Assembly (NCBI GenBank): GCA_014281115.1
Contig: JACONQ010000019.1
Span: 1,302,001 to 1,366,000, forward strand
Direction: 5' to 3'
DNA: 64,000 bases
Source: Laburnicola sp. R22_1
Lineage: Eukaryota; Ascomycota; Dothideomycetes; Pleosporales; Didymosphaeriaceae
Position 1 is the stretch's first letter. Each line of letters opens with the position of its first letter. Below the pieces are notes generated by a model. The model searched no databases. It had not been told where the DNA came from and was given only the letters and a program-made list of their open reading frames with translations. Position numbers and translations under genes: made by a program. This document shows positions 41,905-54,780 of the stretch, in pieces.

Positions 41905-44372
41905 CGTTTGGAAGCCGGACATTCGCACCCTGAGCAATGGCCAAGCTCGCCGCATGTACCCTCCACCCGGGGCCAACGTGGAACAGGCACCAGCGTGGGC
42001 AATCACGAACAAGCTAGCCCACTTTGTCGTCTACAGTGTCTACGAAAAATTTGGGAAGCTGCAGCCGAAGCCGGAGCCGATGGGAGATGCAGGCCACTTC
42101 TTCGAGTGGATCCAGCGAATGGGACAGTATGACAGTTCAGTATTCACCTTAGAGGCAAGAAAGCTCGCCAGCGAAGGACGCCTACTTCACGCGATAGATG
42201 AACTAGTCAGCCAAGCACCCCACGTGATGGAGGTCAAGATTGCAAAACTCATCCACGACGAGATGGCCGACATTCTATACGAACGCAGAACGGGCATAGA
42301 TGTCATTCTAAGCGCCGACTTACTCACGACTCTATATAATGAAGGTCTTTTGATGACTGATATTTACCCGCAGCTCCATCATGTCCTGGCAGATCTTGCC
42401 CATTCGAACCCGAACGCCCGCATCCTCGAGATCGGAGGAGGCTCAGGAGGTGCGACACGCATTGCCATGAAGGCCCTCAATGGCCCCCAATAACATCAAG
42501 GCCTATCGTGACTACACCTTTACGGATATATCGGCCGATTTTCTCTCGGGGGCCCGTGAATCTTTTGCCCATGTCAACGATATGCTCTTCTCCGTCTTCG
42601 ACATTGAGGTAGACCCTATTGAGCAAGGATATTCGGAGCAAACTTACGATCTCATCATCGCTTGCCAGGTCCTCCATGCCACCTCCAATATGCACAGAAC
42701 TTTGACGAATTGCCGAAGGCTTCTCAAGCCTGGAGGCAGACTTGTGCTGGTTGAGACCCACCAGAACTTTGTGGTGCCTGGTGTTATTGTGGGAACGTTC
42801 ACTGGATACTGGGCGGGTATCCCTGACGGCCGCGTGGATGCTCCTTTCCAGAGTCTATCCGGGTGGGACCGTTCACTGCGCGATGCTGGTTTCTCAGGAC
42901 TGGATGTGGTGCTGGATGACTTTCCAGAACCACATAACACCACCTCTGTGATTCTTTCCCAAGTTCCCATCCCGGCGCCGATATCGGCTCAGTCTACTAC
43001 AGTGCACATTCTCCATGGCAGCAAAACAGCCCCTACTCTCGTCCAACATGTTTCTGCAGCATTGGAGCAACGCGGATCGGTAGCTAACGTAGGAACGTTC
43101 CACGAAACCTTGGACCTCCTCCCTCTTGAATCGCGTGTCGTGGCTTTCTTCGACGAAGAATATCTCTTGGTCAACACCAGCGACCAAGAACTGCAGGTTT
43201 ACCAACAGCTTTCACGGAAATCGAAAAGTTTAGTCGCCCTCACAAGCTGTGGCATGATCAAAGGACGCAGCGCAGAAGGCGCATTGGTCACCGGGCTCCT
43301 CCGTATTCTCCAGAATGAGAATCCCGCCACCGAGTACTTGTCCATTGATATTGACGCCAACGACTTCGATGTTGGACTTGAAGGTGAATTGGATCTTGCT
43401 CGCTGTATTGTTGATTGAGAGTTCAATCTTCACCATGATATCTCCTGCGAAGACCTAGACAGCAATCCAAAGGACCGTGAATTCTCTTGGCAAGATGGCT
43501 GTTTGTGGGTCAGTCGCCACGTACCTGACGCGGGCTTTCATTCCCAATACGGCCTGGATAGCGGTAGCACGAAACCGGAGCTACTGCCACTGAACAGCCA
43601 TGACGCTGTACGCGCTACTTTCGAGTCACGACAGCTCGGCTTGCCTGCATCGACGGTCTCTTTTAGCTTGATCTGGGAGATATCAGATGTGGGATCGACT
43701 GTTCTCACAGTCAACCTCTTCGAACGCAACAAAGGGCTGATGTTGGGTGAATCGCAGTTTTTGGTCCTATTCGAGCCTGAATTCCTCAACAACAAGACTG
43801 CAGCCGAGCACAACCCTGATCAATGGCTTGGCCAATTGGACGATCCGCTGTCGGCCGCAAATCTGCACACCTACCTAGATCCAGCAGGTCTGCTGGCCCG
43901 GAAGCGCGAAGACATGGCAAGCGACGGTCCCGTTTCCCATGCTTTGCCAAGATGGTACAGCGACGGACGAGTCTCGCTCATGATGCGCGCGTTCTCAGAT
44001 GCCCAACAGCACTCTTTCCGTGCAGATTAATCTCTCGATACGGAATCCAAGAACATCCCTTCGTCTATTCGCAAAGCGCTCGACAGTGCCATACAACAAG
44101 GCGTTAGTGAGCGGGCTTCCACCATCGCATTTGTCCAAAAAGCCATTATCAATGCGGTTGCTGAGATGTTGTTCGTTGATGTGGAGCATATTGATCCAGG
44201 GAAGTCTGTGGCCGAAATGGGTGTCGACAGTCTGATTGCGTCCGAGTTGCGCAACTGGTTTCTGCAGGCGTTGGGGTCGAACATTAGCATGTTGGATCTG
44301 CTTGATCCTAATGTGAGCATCGTTACGCGAGCTACGGGCATTACCGATAAAGCGTTCCAGGCGAAGGCGTAG
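41905..44372 (+). pseudogene. highly reducing PKS remnant: C-methyltransferase plus ACP
   Basis: The KS-AT-DH part is absent upstream. The sequence enters in the DH-MT linker (KLAHFVVYSVYEKFG). It continues through the C-methyltransferase with SAM motif ARILEIGGGSGGATR, then YDLIIACQVLHATSNM and LLKPGGRLVLVETHQ. It then passes from the start of the ER region (NSHDAVRATFESRQLG) to what looks like the end of KR and finishes with a carrier protein, VAEMGVDSLIASELRNWF (phosphopantetheine Ser). One extra C in the run at 42483-42487 shifts the frame. In-frame TGA (43416-43418) and TAA (44028-44030) interrupt it. ER and KR catalytic cores appear deleted. Not functional. Confidence 0.83.
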
Positions 44373-45060
44373 GTTGCGTGGCGAGGGATTTTCAAGATTG
44401 GTTTCCAGGGAAGAAGGTTTTTGGTATCGATTTTGTCTCAATCTCTGGTTTGCACTTCACTCACCGAGAAGGACATAAATGAGGGGAATCTCGTACATAG
44501 CGGAAGCTCCTATGGTTTATCTTTGCCCATCGCATTGCACATTCTAGGATAACACGGGGAAGTATAAACACTATTGGAAATCCAATGAATCAAGCGCCGT
44601 TGCTATGTTGCCCTCTACTATTATTTTCCTTTTAGCTCTTGGAATGCATGTAAATCCTAAAAGCATGCTAGATCATTAGCGAATGCGGCTTGAAATAATA
44701 TTTTTTGGGGACAGTTTGGCCTGAGGTGAATTTTAATGTTCTCGATTTGCGCTGTTAGGTTCGCGCGTCGCTGTTTAGCGCGTGCCAGGGTGCCTGCATG
44801 CGACGTTGGTATGCATCCGAAACAGGGTGTTTTCATTCTACACGTAATAGCGTGGGCCTTTCTGGATCTTCTCAAGTTTCATTGGCTAACAATATATATG
44901 CGGTGGCTCATCACGTCCCTCTACGCTATTTCGAAGTCTCAAATGACCTTCTACTTGAGCTTCAAAGTGTCTTCCGCGCTGTACATACAACCCTTCGAAC
45001 ACAGTGCCCGGCCCCGGAAATCGACTCCTTGTATGCATCCTGCACGATCTGGAAATATTT
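44373..45060. other. intergenic between PKS and methyltransferase remnants
   Basis: About 690 bp. No gene recognised. Slight AT enrichment; no repeat identified. Confidence 0.5.
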
Positions 45061-45530
45061 TCATGCCGCCTCCTGCTCTCCAAGTTTCATCAAACCCTCC
45101 ACAAACTCCTCTTCCGTCAAAAGATGCTGTTCGTTGAACGCCCTGGCCAAATGTATCGGATCGCCGTAGAACTCTGCCTTTGCATCGTCGAGGCCTACTT
45201 CGGTAAAGAACTGGGGAAGATTGACGGCCCAATCATGTCGCCCATCAGCGAATGACCAATCTCGCAGTTGATCTAGAGCTGGAGTAGGCTGGCTTGCGTC
45301 CACCTTCTTGACGGACATATTCATCGTGTCAAGTTCGTCCCATTGTAAGTGGCCACCCGGCTTCAACAGCTTCATGAGATTCCGGATGATAGGCCGATGA
45401 TCTTTTTTTTTCCACAACCAGGACTAATAACCTGGTGTGCACGAGGTCGAACTTTCCAATGAGCTCGTTGGGCGGTTCCTCAAACACGTTCCAGTGTCTC
45501 GTCTTAGCATCCTTTACTGGTACTGCATCG
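45061..45530 (-). pseudogene. SAM-dependent methyltransferase (LaeA/UMTA-like) C-terminal fragment
   Basis: The upstream part reads VFEEPPNELIGKFDLVHTRL. After a run of nine A (about 45404-45412) the frame shifts to RPIIRNLMKLLKPGGHLQWD, then ELDTMNMSVKKVD and LTEEEFVEGLMKLGEQEAA. The pattern (FDLVHTR-L, LLKPGG-x-LQW-x-E-x-D) is that of the LaeA/UMTA-type fungal methyltransferases. The SAM-binding N-terminal half (E/D-x-G-x-G-x-G) is missing; upstream sequence turns directly into SDR sequence on the other strand. Broken by truncation and the A-run shift. Confidence 0.76.
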
Positions 45531-45591
45531 ATCTAAGTCGTTTATGTGAAACCCATATACCGTCGCGGTATCGGGTGGCTAAAGAATCAAA

Positions 45592-46408
45592 TAACTCACA
45601 TGACCTACCCAGGGATAACCTCGAGGAAAGCTTCAACGTCAACGTCATGGGCGTCCACTGGATGACGCGCGCCTTCCTCCCCCTCCTACAAAAGGGCATT
45701 TCATTCATTTATTCATATCCGTTTATAGTTAACCTAACCTTTTATAGATTATAAAACTTAACAGCAAGCATAACTAAGGTTTAATAGCTAAAGTATATAA
45801 AAAAAGGCGTAATTAGAATTAGCTATAGTAGAGAGCTAAAAATAGCATAATAATTATAAAAAACTAATTATATAATAGCAAACTATAGGACAGTAATCTT
45901 AAAGTCACTATTTGACTACGGAACTCCAAAGGGCGGCGAAAATAGCCTATTACAAAAGGGCACCATAAAGAAAGTCGCCAACATCTCCACGACATTCGGG
46001 TCCATAGCGCTCGCTAAAATGGCCACCGCGCTGCCCGCCGAAGCCTACAAGATCTCCAAAGCCGCCATGAACGCTCTGACCGTCCAGTACGCCATCGACC
46101 ACGAGAAGGAAGGCTTTACTTTTATGGCTCTCTGCCCTGGCGTACGTATCCTGCTTATTCAGTCAACCTTGGAACTCTTTCTTGCACGTGAAGTTAGGTA
46201 GGCTAACACGCGATCGCAGTGGCTCAAGACCGACCTTGGTGGTGGTGACATGACTGATCTTACGGCTGAGGAGGGCGCCAAGGCCTCGTTGGATATTATT
46301 TTCAAGAAGAGCCAGGAGGTCAACGGACAGATGCCAAAGGTGTTTGTTAAGGGGTGGGAGAACAACAGCGGACTAAATGTCTACGATGGAACGAATGCTC
46401 TGTGGTAA
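45592..46408 (+). pseudogene. short-chain dehydrogenase/reductase fragment with an insertion
   Basis: Left part NLEESFNVNVMGVHWMTRAF ends in LPLLQKG. After a 264-bp insertion-plus-duplication the frame resumes QKGTIKKVANISTTFGSIAL, then the active site YKISKAAMNALTVQYA (Y-x-x-x-K) and FTFMALCPG. Intron 46142-46219 (GTACGT...GCAG) leads to WLKTDLGGGDMTDLTAEEGA and a stop at 46408. The Rossmann nucleotide-binding N-terminus (T-G-x-x-x-G-x-G) is absent. The 12-bp repeat TACAAAAGGGCA borders the insertion, and removing it restores the frame. SDRs of this sort tailor polyketides or are general reductases. Confidence 0.8.
45699..45950 (-). mobile_element. non-LTR-like/SINE-like insertion in the SDR gene
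   Basis: About 252 bp between duplicated TACAAAAGGGCA (45687-45698 and 45951-45962). It begins TTTCATTCATTTATTCATAT, which on the minus strand is an (AATG)n-type 3' tail. The first 120 bp are a T/A-shifted version of 21470-21620. A 12-bp target duplication and a simple-repeat tail fit target-primed reverse transcription. Most of it is AT-rich, consistent with RIP; no ORF. Confidence 0.7.
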
Positions 46409-47084
46409 ATGGATTTCTTGGCGTAGCTTGAGAAGATCTGTTGGAATTGAAAAATGGGTACTTGGGGCTGGGCGTAATTAGATGGTAGATAGCCCCGTGG
46501 AGTGTTAGTGTCCAACCTGGATGGGCATTGTGATTGGAATAAGATGACAAATTTATAAAAAAAATTAGGTGTTCGAGATTGGTTAGATGCTTGTGCAGAT
46601 CTTGCGTCTTTACTACTGTGGTTTCTACAGTGGTATGTCTGGCACATTACTTAGTTACCCCGCTATACTGCATGCACCTACCCGGTCACGTGCCATTTTC
46701 CCCATTATCGTGTTGGTAATTGATTAATGCCTCCTATATTGTCATTGTTTAAGTTCTTGGAATAGTGTCTTATAATCTGCTAACTTATAGTAATAAGCAA
46801 GTCTTGTTACTATAAGGTGCTTAACATATATTTAATTTTGCTTTTTAAGCTAAATAGGTTAATTTTAAACTAGATAAAGTAGTACTAAATACTTTTCTTA
46901 TAATTAACCTATAAAAGAATAATTAACGAATTTAGTAACTATTTTTATATTTTATAATACTTATACTACTTTTTTATATTTTTTTTTGCGAATAAGGGTT
47001 TCTAATAAAAATATTATAATAATAGTAGTTATTCCTTCTACTATTATATATATAGAAAAGCGTTTTAAGGTGTTAATAAAAGGG

Positions 47085-47300
47085 GTTGCTTTTTTTTATA
47101 ACTACCTTTTTACACTCTTTTTAATTTCTAAGTAAGAGGCTCTACTTTTTTTATATTATTTATATGGCGTTATTTTATCTACCTAGGAGTAGGACGACAA
47201 AGGCTTTTATCTTAAATAACATAACAAAAAAAGCAGAGCCCCCTGCTTAGTAATTAAAAAAGGCGAAAAAAGGTAATAATAAAAAAAGCTATTATTTATA
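47085..47300. repeat. dispersed AT-rich repeat, inverted pair
   Basis: An antisense piece (47085-47165, with CTTTTTAATTTCTAAGTAAG and GGCTCTACTTTTTTTATA) is followed directly by a sense piece (47165-47300, AAAGGCTTTTATCTTAAATA and AGCAGAGCCCCCTGCTTAG). Together they form an imperfect palindrome. Confidence 0.65.
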
Positions 47301-47444
47301 ATAAAAGCCTTTATTATTCTACTACTAAGTAATTAATTTAATAATATATGCTTAATAAAAAATTATATTTTTTTGGCTTTTTTAATAAATATAGTATTTT
47401 TAGTTTTTAGTACTATATATTAGTAATTATATATATATATATAT

Positions 47445-47710
47445 ATAGCGTTAATTAATCTACCTAGGGGTAGGACAATAAAGACTTTTATCTTAAATAA
47501 CATAATAAAAAAAGCAGAGCCTCCTGCTTAGTAATTAAAAAGAGCGTAAAAAGGTAATATAATTATAAAAAAAGCGCGTTTAAACTACTAAGTAAGCTTA
47601 GTAGTTTTAGCGCGCATAGCTTCTATATATAAAGTTAATTTATAAAAAAAGGCCACTTAGAACTTTAGTAGGGGAGGGATAAAATGGCTTTAGCGCTGCC
47701 ACGCTATAAG
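47445..47710 (+). repeat. dispersed AT-rich repeat, long copy
   Basis: Preceded by a (TA)n run. It starts GCGTTAATTAATCTACCTAG and ends with GGCCACTTAGAACTTTAG and GGGAGGGATAAAATGGC, paralleling 37190-37440 along its whole length. Confidence 0.75.
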
Positions 47711-48031
47711 TTATTCTTTCTTTTCCTTTACTATTCTAATTATCATAAATAATATAAGTTAATATATTAATAAGTATATACTATTTCTTATAAGTAGTAT
47801 AACTTTAACTTTGGTATCCGTGGACTATAGTACACTATAATCGACTACCTTATTAGTATAAGGGGCCGATTTGTACGTGCTAATAAATAGTCCCTAGTCT
47901 AACCTATCTCTAAGCAGCTTTACCTTTTTTAATGCGTTTTTAGCACACCTATAGCTTTCCTTTATAGTGTTATACTGTATACTAAAAAGTCTATAATATT
48001 TTTCTTCTAGATAAGTAGTATAAAGGTAATA

Positions 48032-48318
48032 TGTTAAATAGGCTCTATAGCTAGCTATATAGATATTAATATCTAATACTCTATATTAGCAAGTGTGGAG
48101 GGTATATAGAATAATTGTACAAGGAAAGGAAATAACATAATAGAACTAACTTAGTATTAATTGCTTGTCTCTAGAGAGGGTACAAATAGAAAGGAGAAGA
48201 TCTTACGGCGCATAGGCCGCAGTGCACAGGTATTATATAATCCCTATATAATACTATTATGTGGAAATATTAAAACCTTAACACTCTTAGGTGCCCTTGC
48301 CTATATAGTGTATAGACA
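48032..48318 (-). repeat. LTR of outer copia element (left; 3' LTR in element orientation)
   Basis: 287 bp beginning TGTTAAATAGGCTCTATAG and ending GTGTATAGACA. Preceded by the TSD TAATA. Contains TAGATATTAATATC shared with the right outer LTR. Confidence 0.9.
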
Positions 48319-51300
48319 CTAGCAACTTTTTATTTTAAGATTACTATTAGTAGTTCTCCCTTTCTCTGCACAAACTATCTACTTGCTAATATTTATCCTA
48401 TCTATTTATTATTCCCCTATCTATACATCTTCTACTCTAGCTAGTTTGCTCTAGTTAATAAAAAGATTCTATTAAGTAACTATTTGTTATACTTTGCTAC
48501 TATTTGTTAGAGGCGCAATTAGGCTTATTAGTAGTAGAGTAGCAGTTTAGCTAATAGTAGTTAAGAGTAAAATTATATAGTTAATAATAAGATTGTAGTA
48601 ATAATGTATTATTTGTATAGAGTTCTTTTTACTTAGTTTATTTCTTATATAATAGGTAAACCTATTTATCTTATCTATTTAGGCAGTAATATTAGGCAAT
48701 TATGCAATATTAGATAAGGGAAGACAAACGCTAATAAGGAGTAGAAATTAAGGCTCTAGATAGAAGAGAGAGGCATATAAGGTGGGCTTTCCTCCCTCTA
48801 TCCTTCTCTTTCTTTTCCCCTACTTTAAATATCTCTCTGTATATGTCCTTTCTTTCTAGCTATTTTCTCTTTTTATTAAGCTAATCTCCTATTTTATATA
48901 GTGCTAAACTGTATTCCTTATTATATAATATCTTATCTCTATATAATGCTAACTTAGTGTAGACAATAGCGCTTATACTAGCAGGTCTTAACTAGCTAAG
49001 CCTCCCTAGCTTTAATACTACTGTAGTAGCTCTTCTAGGCAAAAGAATACGCATTACCCTCTTAACTAGTTTCTAGGCAAATTATATATTTATCTAGGGC
49101 ATTTCTATTAATATAATTTCCTCTATTCTTTGCTTTTTATATAGATACTAACTATAAAAAATAGGCTAAGAAGTTGCGTGTTGCACATCTGCCTTTATAT
49201 AATATTAATATTATTCTTATAGCTAGTATAGACCTGCGTCTGTGGGTTACTAAGCTTATTTAGCGTAAGGGCTACTTTCGCGCGCTTTTTATTTAGTTAC
49301 GTAGTATTCTTAGGGGCACTATATACACTTACTACTATAGTAGTAACTTTAGCCCTAAGCCCTTTACTAAGTATTATATAGTGGCAAACTTCTAGATAGA
49401 ATTATGCAGTTCTTGCGTGTAGTAGAGCTATAGTGCTAGGTGTAATTATTGCACGGAATAGGGCTAGATAGTAGGATAGACACTTTTAGATATTATCTAT
49501 AAGTACTAGAATAAACTCCTCTCTAAATAACTATATACTATATCTCTTCTCTTTCTATGCAAATAATAGATAGGAAAATACGCATTTTTTTAAGTAATAT
49601 GTGCGTGTAAAAAGAAAGAAAGAAATATATTACATAAAAAAATAGATAAATAATAAAGAAATAGTGCTGTGTAAAGGCTAGAAAGAGCTTGTGTAGGCGG
49701 GCTTAAGGTAATCCACTAATACTTTAATAGTAATTATTAAGGTGTTGCTAGAGATTAAGAACTCTAGAGCCTAGTTTAGGGCCTTCTTTGTATAGGCATT
49801 AGTAGGATTATTCTTCCTATTAATCTATCTAATTTTAGAGATTTTGCAGTGCTTATATAATTCGCGGAGTAATATAATATTAATTATAAGGCGCTTCTTA
49901 TTTATAGTTCCTAGTTATATAAGGTAGTTATAGAGAGACTTTAAATCTATATAGATAACTATAGGAATTAGTAGTAGACTAAGCGTACGTATAATCCTCT
50001 AGAGGGTTATGCTAATAGCAATAGTATTATTAAAGCCTCCTACTATACTATATAGCTTGCTGGCAAGAATACTCCTTATTACTCTCCTACACTTAGTTAA
50101 ATTCTAGTGTATAATATTTGCCAAAATGTTAAAGTTGTTATTATTACCTATATAATACTTATTGCCTAAAGCGATTAGAAATCCTAGCTATAAGCTTAGG
50201 TCCTTATTATTAGCGAATAAGCTATTAGTAAAGATAAATAGCTTTGCATAATATAGATCTAATAGTATAAAGGTAAGACTACGCTTACTATTATTAATCT
50301 ACTATTAGATTTGTACGTTTAATACCTTAATATCTTTATATAAGAGTAATATAGTCTAAGTAGTAATAGAAAAATTAAATGCGGCTTTTAGTTAGCATAT
50401 AGATATAATATAGGCGCCTTTTACACGCTGCTCTATATATCTCTATGTAGTATTCTTATCTTTTAGGTTAATTATGCAAAGGCCCTTTGCTTAGCCTTTT
50501 TATATAAGAACTATAGTATTGTGTATAAGCTAAATTCTTCTACTATTAAACTTAATAGGTTGGTTCTTAGCAAGAACAGTCTTGTCCTTTATATAGAAGG
50601 CTACTTTCTTTAGCTCTTCTTCTTTTTTTTATGCAAAGTTCTTATTAACAATGCTAAGAGTATTATCTGTCTAAAGGCTAGTAATTCTAAAGGTGTACTC
50701 TCTTTTATTAGTAATAAGCAGATATAAGTTATATAATAAAGTCTTTATACTAAGTCTCTCTTTATAGTAGTTATAGTAGGTCTTAAACTAGTAAAGACCT
50801 AATTTAGCTATACTATAGAGTGGTTATATAATATAGAAGATTGTGTCTTATAGAAAATTTGTGCGTAGTTCCTTAGGTAGTCTAGTATAGAGTATGCGGT
50901 TTAGTTTATTAGTAGACTAAATATAGGCCTAGGTAATATCTTATAGTTTGAAATGCATTCTATATATTGCCTAAAGGCTTGCTTCTAACACAAAAAGTAG
51001 GCGCTAGCTTATTCTTTAGATAGTAGGTAATTAGGTAAGAATTTTGTTCTTCTTCTTATTAGAGTGGCTAGTAAATATAAGGTAGGATTTCTTATATAGT
51101 TAAGTAGTCTTACCCTTAACTTCTTATATAAGGCGGAGGTTAAAGATTCTACTCTTATACTTAGATAGGTTAAAGAGAAGAATCTTAAATATACTATTAG
51201 TAATTAGAGTGTTTATCTCTATATAGTCTAACTCTTTAAAAGATGCTTTAGATGTTGTAATTATACCTTCTACACAAAGCTTTAGAGATAGTTCCTAATT

Positions 51301-52502
51301 ACTTGTCTTTTTTTAGAAAAGGAATACAGCATCCTTTCTTAGGTAGCCTCTTCTCCTCTTTTCTAAAGGATTTCTTTATATAAGGATAGTATTATCTACT
51401 TTATATAATAGTAGAAAAGTGTAATCTTCTTTATAATAGTATAGCTTAACTTATATATAGTAAAACTTTACTAGACTATTTTCTAGGTTAAGGATTATAT
51501 CTTTATCCTTAATGCCCTTAATTTTGTACAGGCCTATCTATCCACCTTTCTCTCTCTAGGCTATAACCTTAGATTTAAGTGAGAGCTTAAGGACTTTATA
51601 CGCTGCTAATAAACTATTATAGGTGTTTAGCACATAATTAATATTAGTCTTATCTCTTTTCTTTTATAATATCTTTATTGCTTTTTATATAGTATTTATA
51701 CGTATAATAATATTAGATAATAGAGGAGAATCTATATTAATTCTAAAATATGCGCCAAAGCCTAGTAGTGTGGGTACAAGGCTATCTGGGCCTATAGTAT
51801 TATTAATAGCTTTAATAGCTATCTAGAGGATATTCTTCTTATTTATATAATTTTCTAGTTTAGTCTTAAGAATATTAAAGACTCTATAGAAAGGTACGTG
51901 CAAATGCTTAACCTTCTCTATTACCTAATATGCTTCTATAGGCATCTGCCTATAGGTTGCACTAATAATTTTTGCGTAGTTTCTAAACTTATCTAATATA
52001 AAGTTTATACCTAGGTTATATATAATATAGTTAGGTAGACCTTAGTAGATATTAATCTAGTATCTATAGAGGGCTTCCCACGCATCTTATATAAACATTA
52101 ATTTTAAGAAGATTATAGCTTAAAATAATATATCTATATCTATAATATATAGTGCGTCTCTAGTTCTAATGTATACAATATTAATAATAATCTTATAGTT
52201 AAAGTGAGTATTATCCTTAATAGTAAACTTAAAGCGACACAGGGCTTATTTGTGTAATTAATAGTAGTAGTAAAACTTCTAAATTTTGTTTAGTATAGTA
52301 GTATCTACTTTATAGCTAGTATTAGTAAGTATTTTTAAAGTATTTTTATATAGGGATATCTAAATTGTTAATAAAGGTAATAGAGTTCTTATTTAGTAAA
52401 GAAAGACATAGTTTCTTTCTTACTAATATTAAAGAAAGAGTGTCCCTATTTGCGTATAATAGGTATAGTTATACTGTTCTTTTATATAATAATATCTAGA
52501 AT

Positions 52503-52789
52503 TGTTAAATAGGCTCTACAGCTAGCTATATAGACATCGAATTCTAATCCTCTATACTGGCAAGCGTGGAGGGTGTACGGGGCGATTGTATGAGGAAAAG
52601 GAAATAACATAATAGAATAACTTAGTATTAATTGCTTGTCTCTAGAGAGAGTGCGGATGGAAAGGAGAAGATCTTGCGGCGCATGGGCCGCGGCGTATAG
52701 GCATTACGTGATCCCCACATAATGCTATTGTGCGGCAATATTAAAACCTTAACACTCTTAGGTGCCCTTGCCTATATGGTGTACAGACA
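52503..52789 (-). repeat. LTR of inner copia element (left)
   Basis: 287 bp, TGTTAAATAGGCTCTACAG to GTACAGACA. The following 20 bp (CTAGCAACTTTTTATTTTAA) read on the minus strand as an A-rich tract next to the 3' LTR, a weak polypurine-tract candidate. Confidence 0.9.
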
Positions 52790-54199
52790 CTAGCAACTTT
52801 TTATTTTAAGGTTACTATTAGTGGTTCTCCCTTCCTCCGCACGAACTATCTACTTACTAATATTTATCCTGTCTATTTATTATTTCTCTATCTGTACGCC
52901 TCCTGATCTGGCTAGTTTGCTCTAGTTAATAGGAAGATTCTATTAAGTAACTATTTGTTGTACTTTGCTGCCATTTGTTAGAGGCGCGATTAGGCTTATT
53001 AGTAGTAGAGTAGTAGTCTGGCTAATAGCGGTTAGGGGTAAGATTGCGCAGTTAATAATAAGATTGCGGCAACAATGTATTGTTTGTATAGAGTTCTTTT
53101 GCTTAGTTTATTTCTTATATAATAGGTAGACCTAGTTATCTTATTTATTTAGGCAGTAATGTTGGGCAATTATGCAATATTAGATAAGAGGAAGACAAAT
53201 ACTAATAAGGGGTAGGAATTAAGGCTCTGGACAGAAGGGAGAGGCATATAAGGTGGGCTTTCCTCCCTCTATCCTTTTCTCTCTTATCCTTTACTTCGAA
53301 CATCTCTCTATACGTGTCCCTTCTCCCTAGCTCTTTTTTCTTTTTGTTAAGCTAATTCTCTATTTTGTATAGTGCTGAATTGTGTCCCTTATTATATAAT
53401 GTCTTGTCTCCGTACAATGCTAACTTAGTGTAGATAATAGCGCTTATACTAGCGGGTCTTAACTAGCTAGGCCTCCCTAGCTTTAATGCCACTGTAGTGG
53501 CTCTTTTAGGTAGAAGAATACGCATTATCCTCTTAACTAGTTCCTAGGCAAACTATATATTTATCTAGGGCATCTCTATTAATGTAAATTCCTCTATTCT
53601 TTGCTTTTATATAGATGCTAACTATAGAAAATAGGCTAAGAAGTTGCGTATCGTACATCTGCCTTTGCACAATATTAATATTATTTTTGTGGCTAGTATA
53701 GACCTATATCTATAGGTTGCTAAGCTTATTTAGCGTAAGGGCTACTTTTGCACGCTTCTTATCTAGTTGCGTAGTATTCTTAGGGGCACTGCGTACGCTT
53801 ACTACTATAGTGGTAACTCTAGCCCTAGGCCCTTTACTAAGTGTTGTATAGTAGCAAACTTCTAGGCGGGATTATGCAGTTCTTGCGTGTGGTAGAGCCA
53901 TAGTGCTAGGTGCGATTATCGCATAGGATAGGGCTAGATAGTAGGATAGACACTTCTAGACATTATCCATAAGTACTAAAATAAAAAACTCTTCTCTAAA
54001 TAAATATATGCTGTGTCTCTTCTCTTTCTATGCGAATAAATAGATAGGAAAAAAAATGCGCATTTTTAAGTAATATGTGTGTGCGAAAAAAATTAAATAA
54101 ATGTATTGCGCGAAAGAATAAATAAATAATAAGGAAATAGTCCTGTGTAGAGGCTAGAAAGAACTCGCGCAGGCGGGCTCAAGGCGATTTACTAATGCT

Positions 54200-54780
54200 T
54201 TAATAGTAATTATTAAGGTGTTGCTAGAAATTAAGGACTCTAGAGCCTAGTTTGGGGCCTTCTTTATATAGGCATTAGTAGGGTTGTCCTTCCTATTAAT
54301 TTATCTAATCTTAGAGATCTCGCGGTGCTTGTACAATTCGCAGAGTAACATAATGTTAATTATAAGGCGCTTCTTATTCGTGGTTCCTAGTTATATAAGG
54401 TAGTTATAGAGGAACTTTAAGTCTATATAGACAACTATAGGGATTGGCGGCAGACTAAGCGTGTGTATAATCTTCTAGAGAGTTATGCTAATAGTAATAG
54501 TATTGTTAAAGCCTTCTACTATACTATACAGCTCGCTGGCAAGAATGCTCCTTATTACTCTTTTACACTTAGTCGAATTCTAGTATATAATATTTGCTAG
54601 AATATTAAAGTTGTCGCTATTACCTGTATAATACTTATTATCTAGAGTAATTAGAAATCCTAGCTATAAGCTTAGGTTCTTATTATTAGTAAATAAGCCA
54701 TTAGTAAAGATAAATAGCTTCGCGCAATAGAGATCTAATGGTATAAAGGTGAGGCCACGCTCACTATTATTAATCTGCCA
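54200..54780 (-). pseudogene. copia RNase H relic (inner element)
   Basis: The minus strand gives LTFIPLDLYCAKLFIFTNG, KCKRVIRSILASELYSIVEG, LGTTNEKRLIINIMLLCELY, and WINRKDNPTNAYIKKAPN. These match the order of the copia RNase H domain, in which the family usually has a Thr-Asp-Ser in the IPIVVYIDLK position and N-P-A-D-A/x-T-K near the end. Stops replace several residues. The outer copy has the same domain at about 49730-50310. Confidence 0.8.

Larger units (their letters stand above)
46409..48031. other. AT-rich flank with repeat copies, no gene
   Basis: Normal composition persists to about 46730 and then becomes AT-rich. The segment 46770-46870 resembles 35218-35300. Copies of the (TA)n-linked repeat occupy 47085-47300 and 47445-47710. 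Nothing coding is seen. Confidence 0.65.

Noticed and set aside
41905..44372. Functional partially reducing or truncated PKS
   Set aside because: No KS or AT, a frameshift, two internal stops and loss of ER/KR cores. Splicing cannot rescue these.
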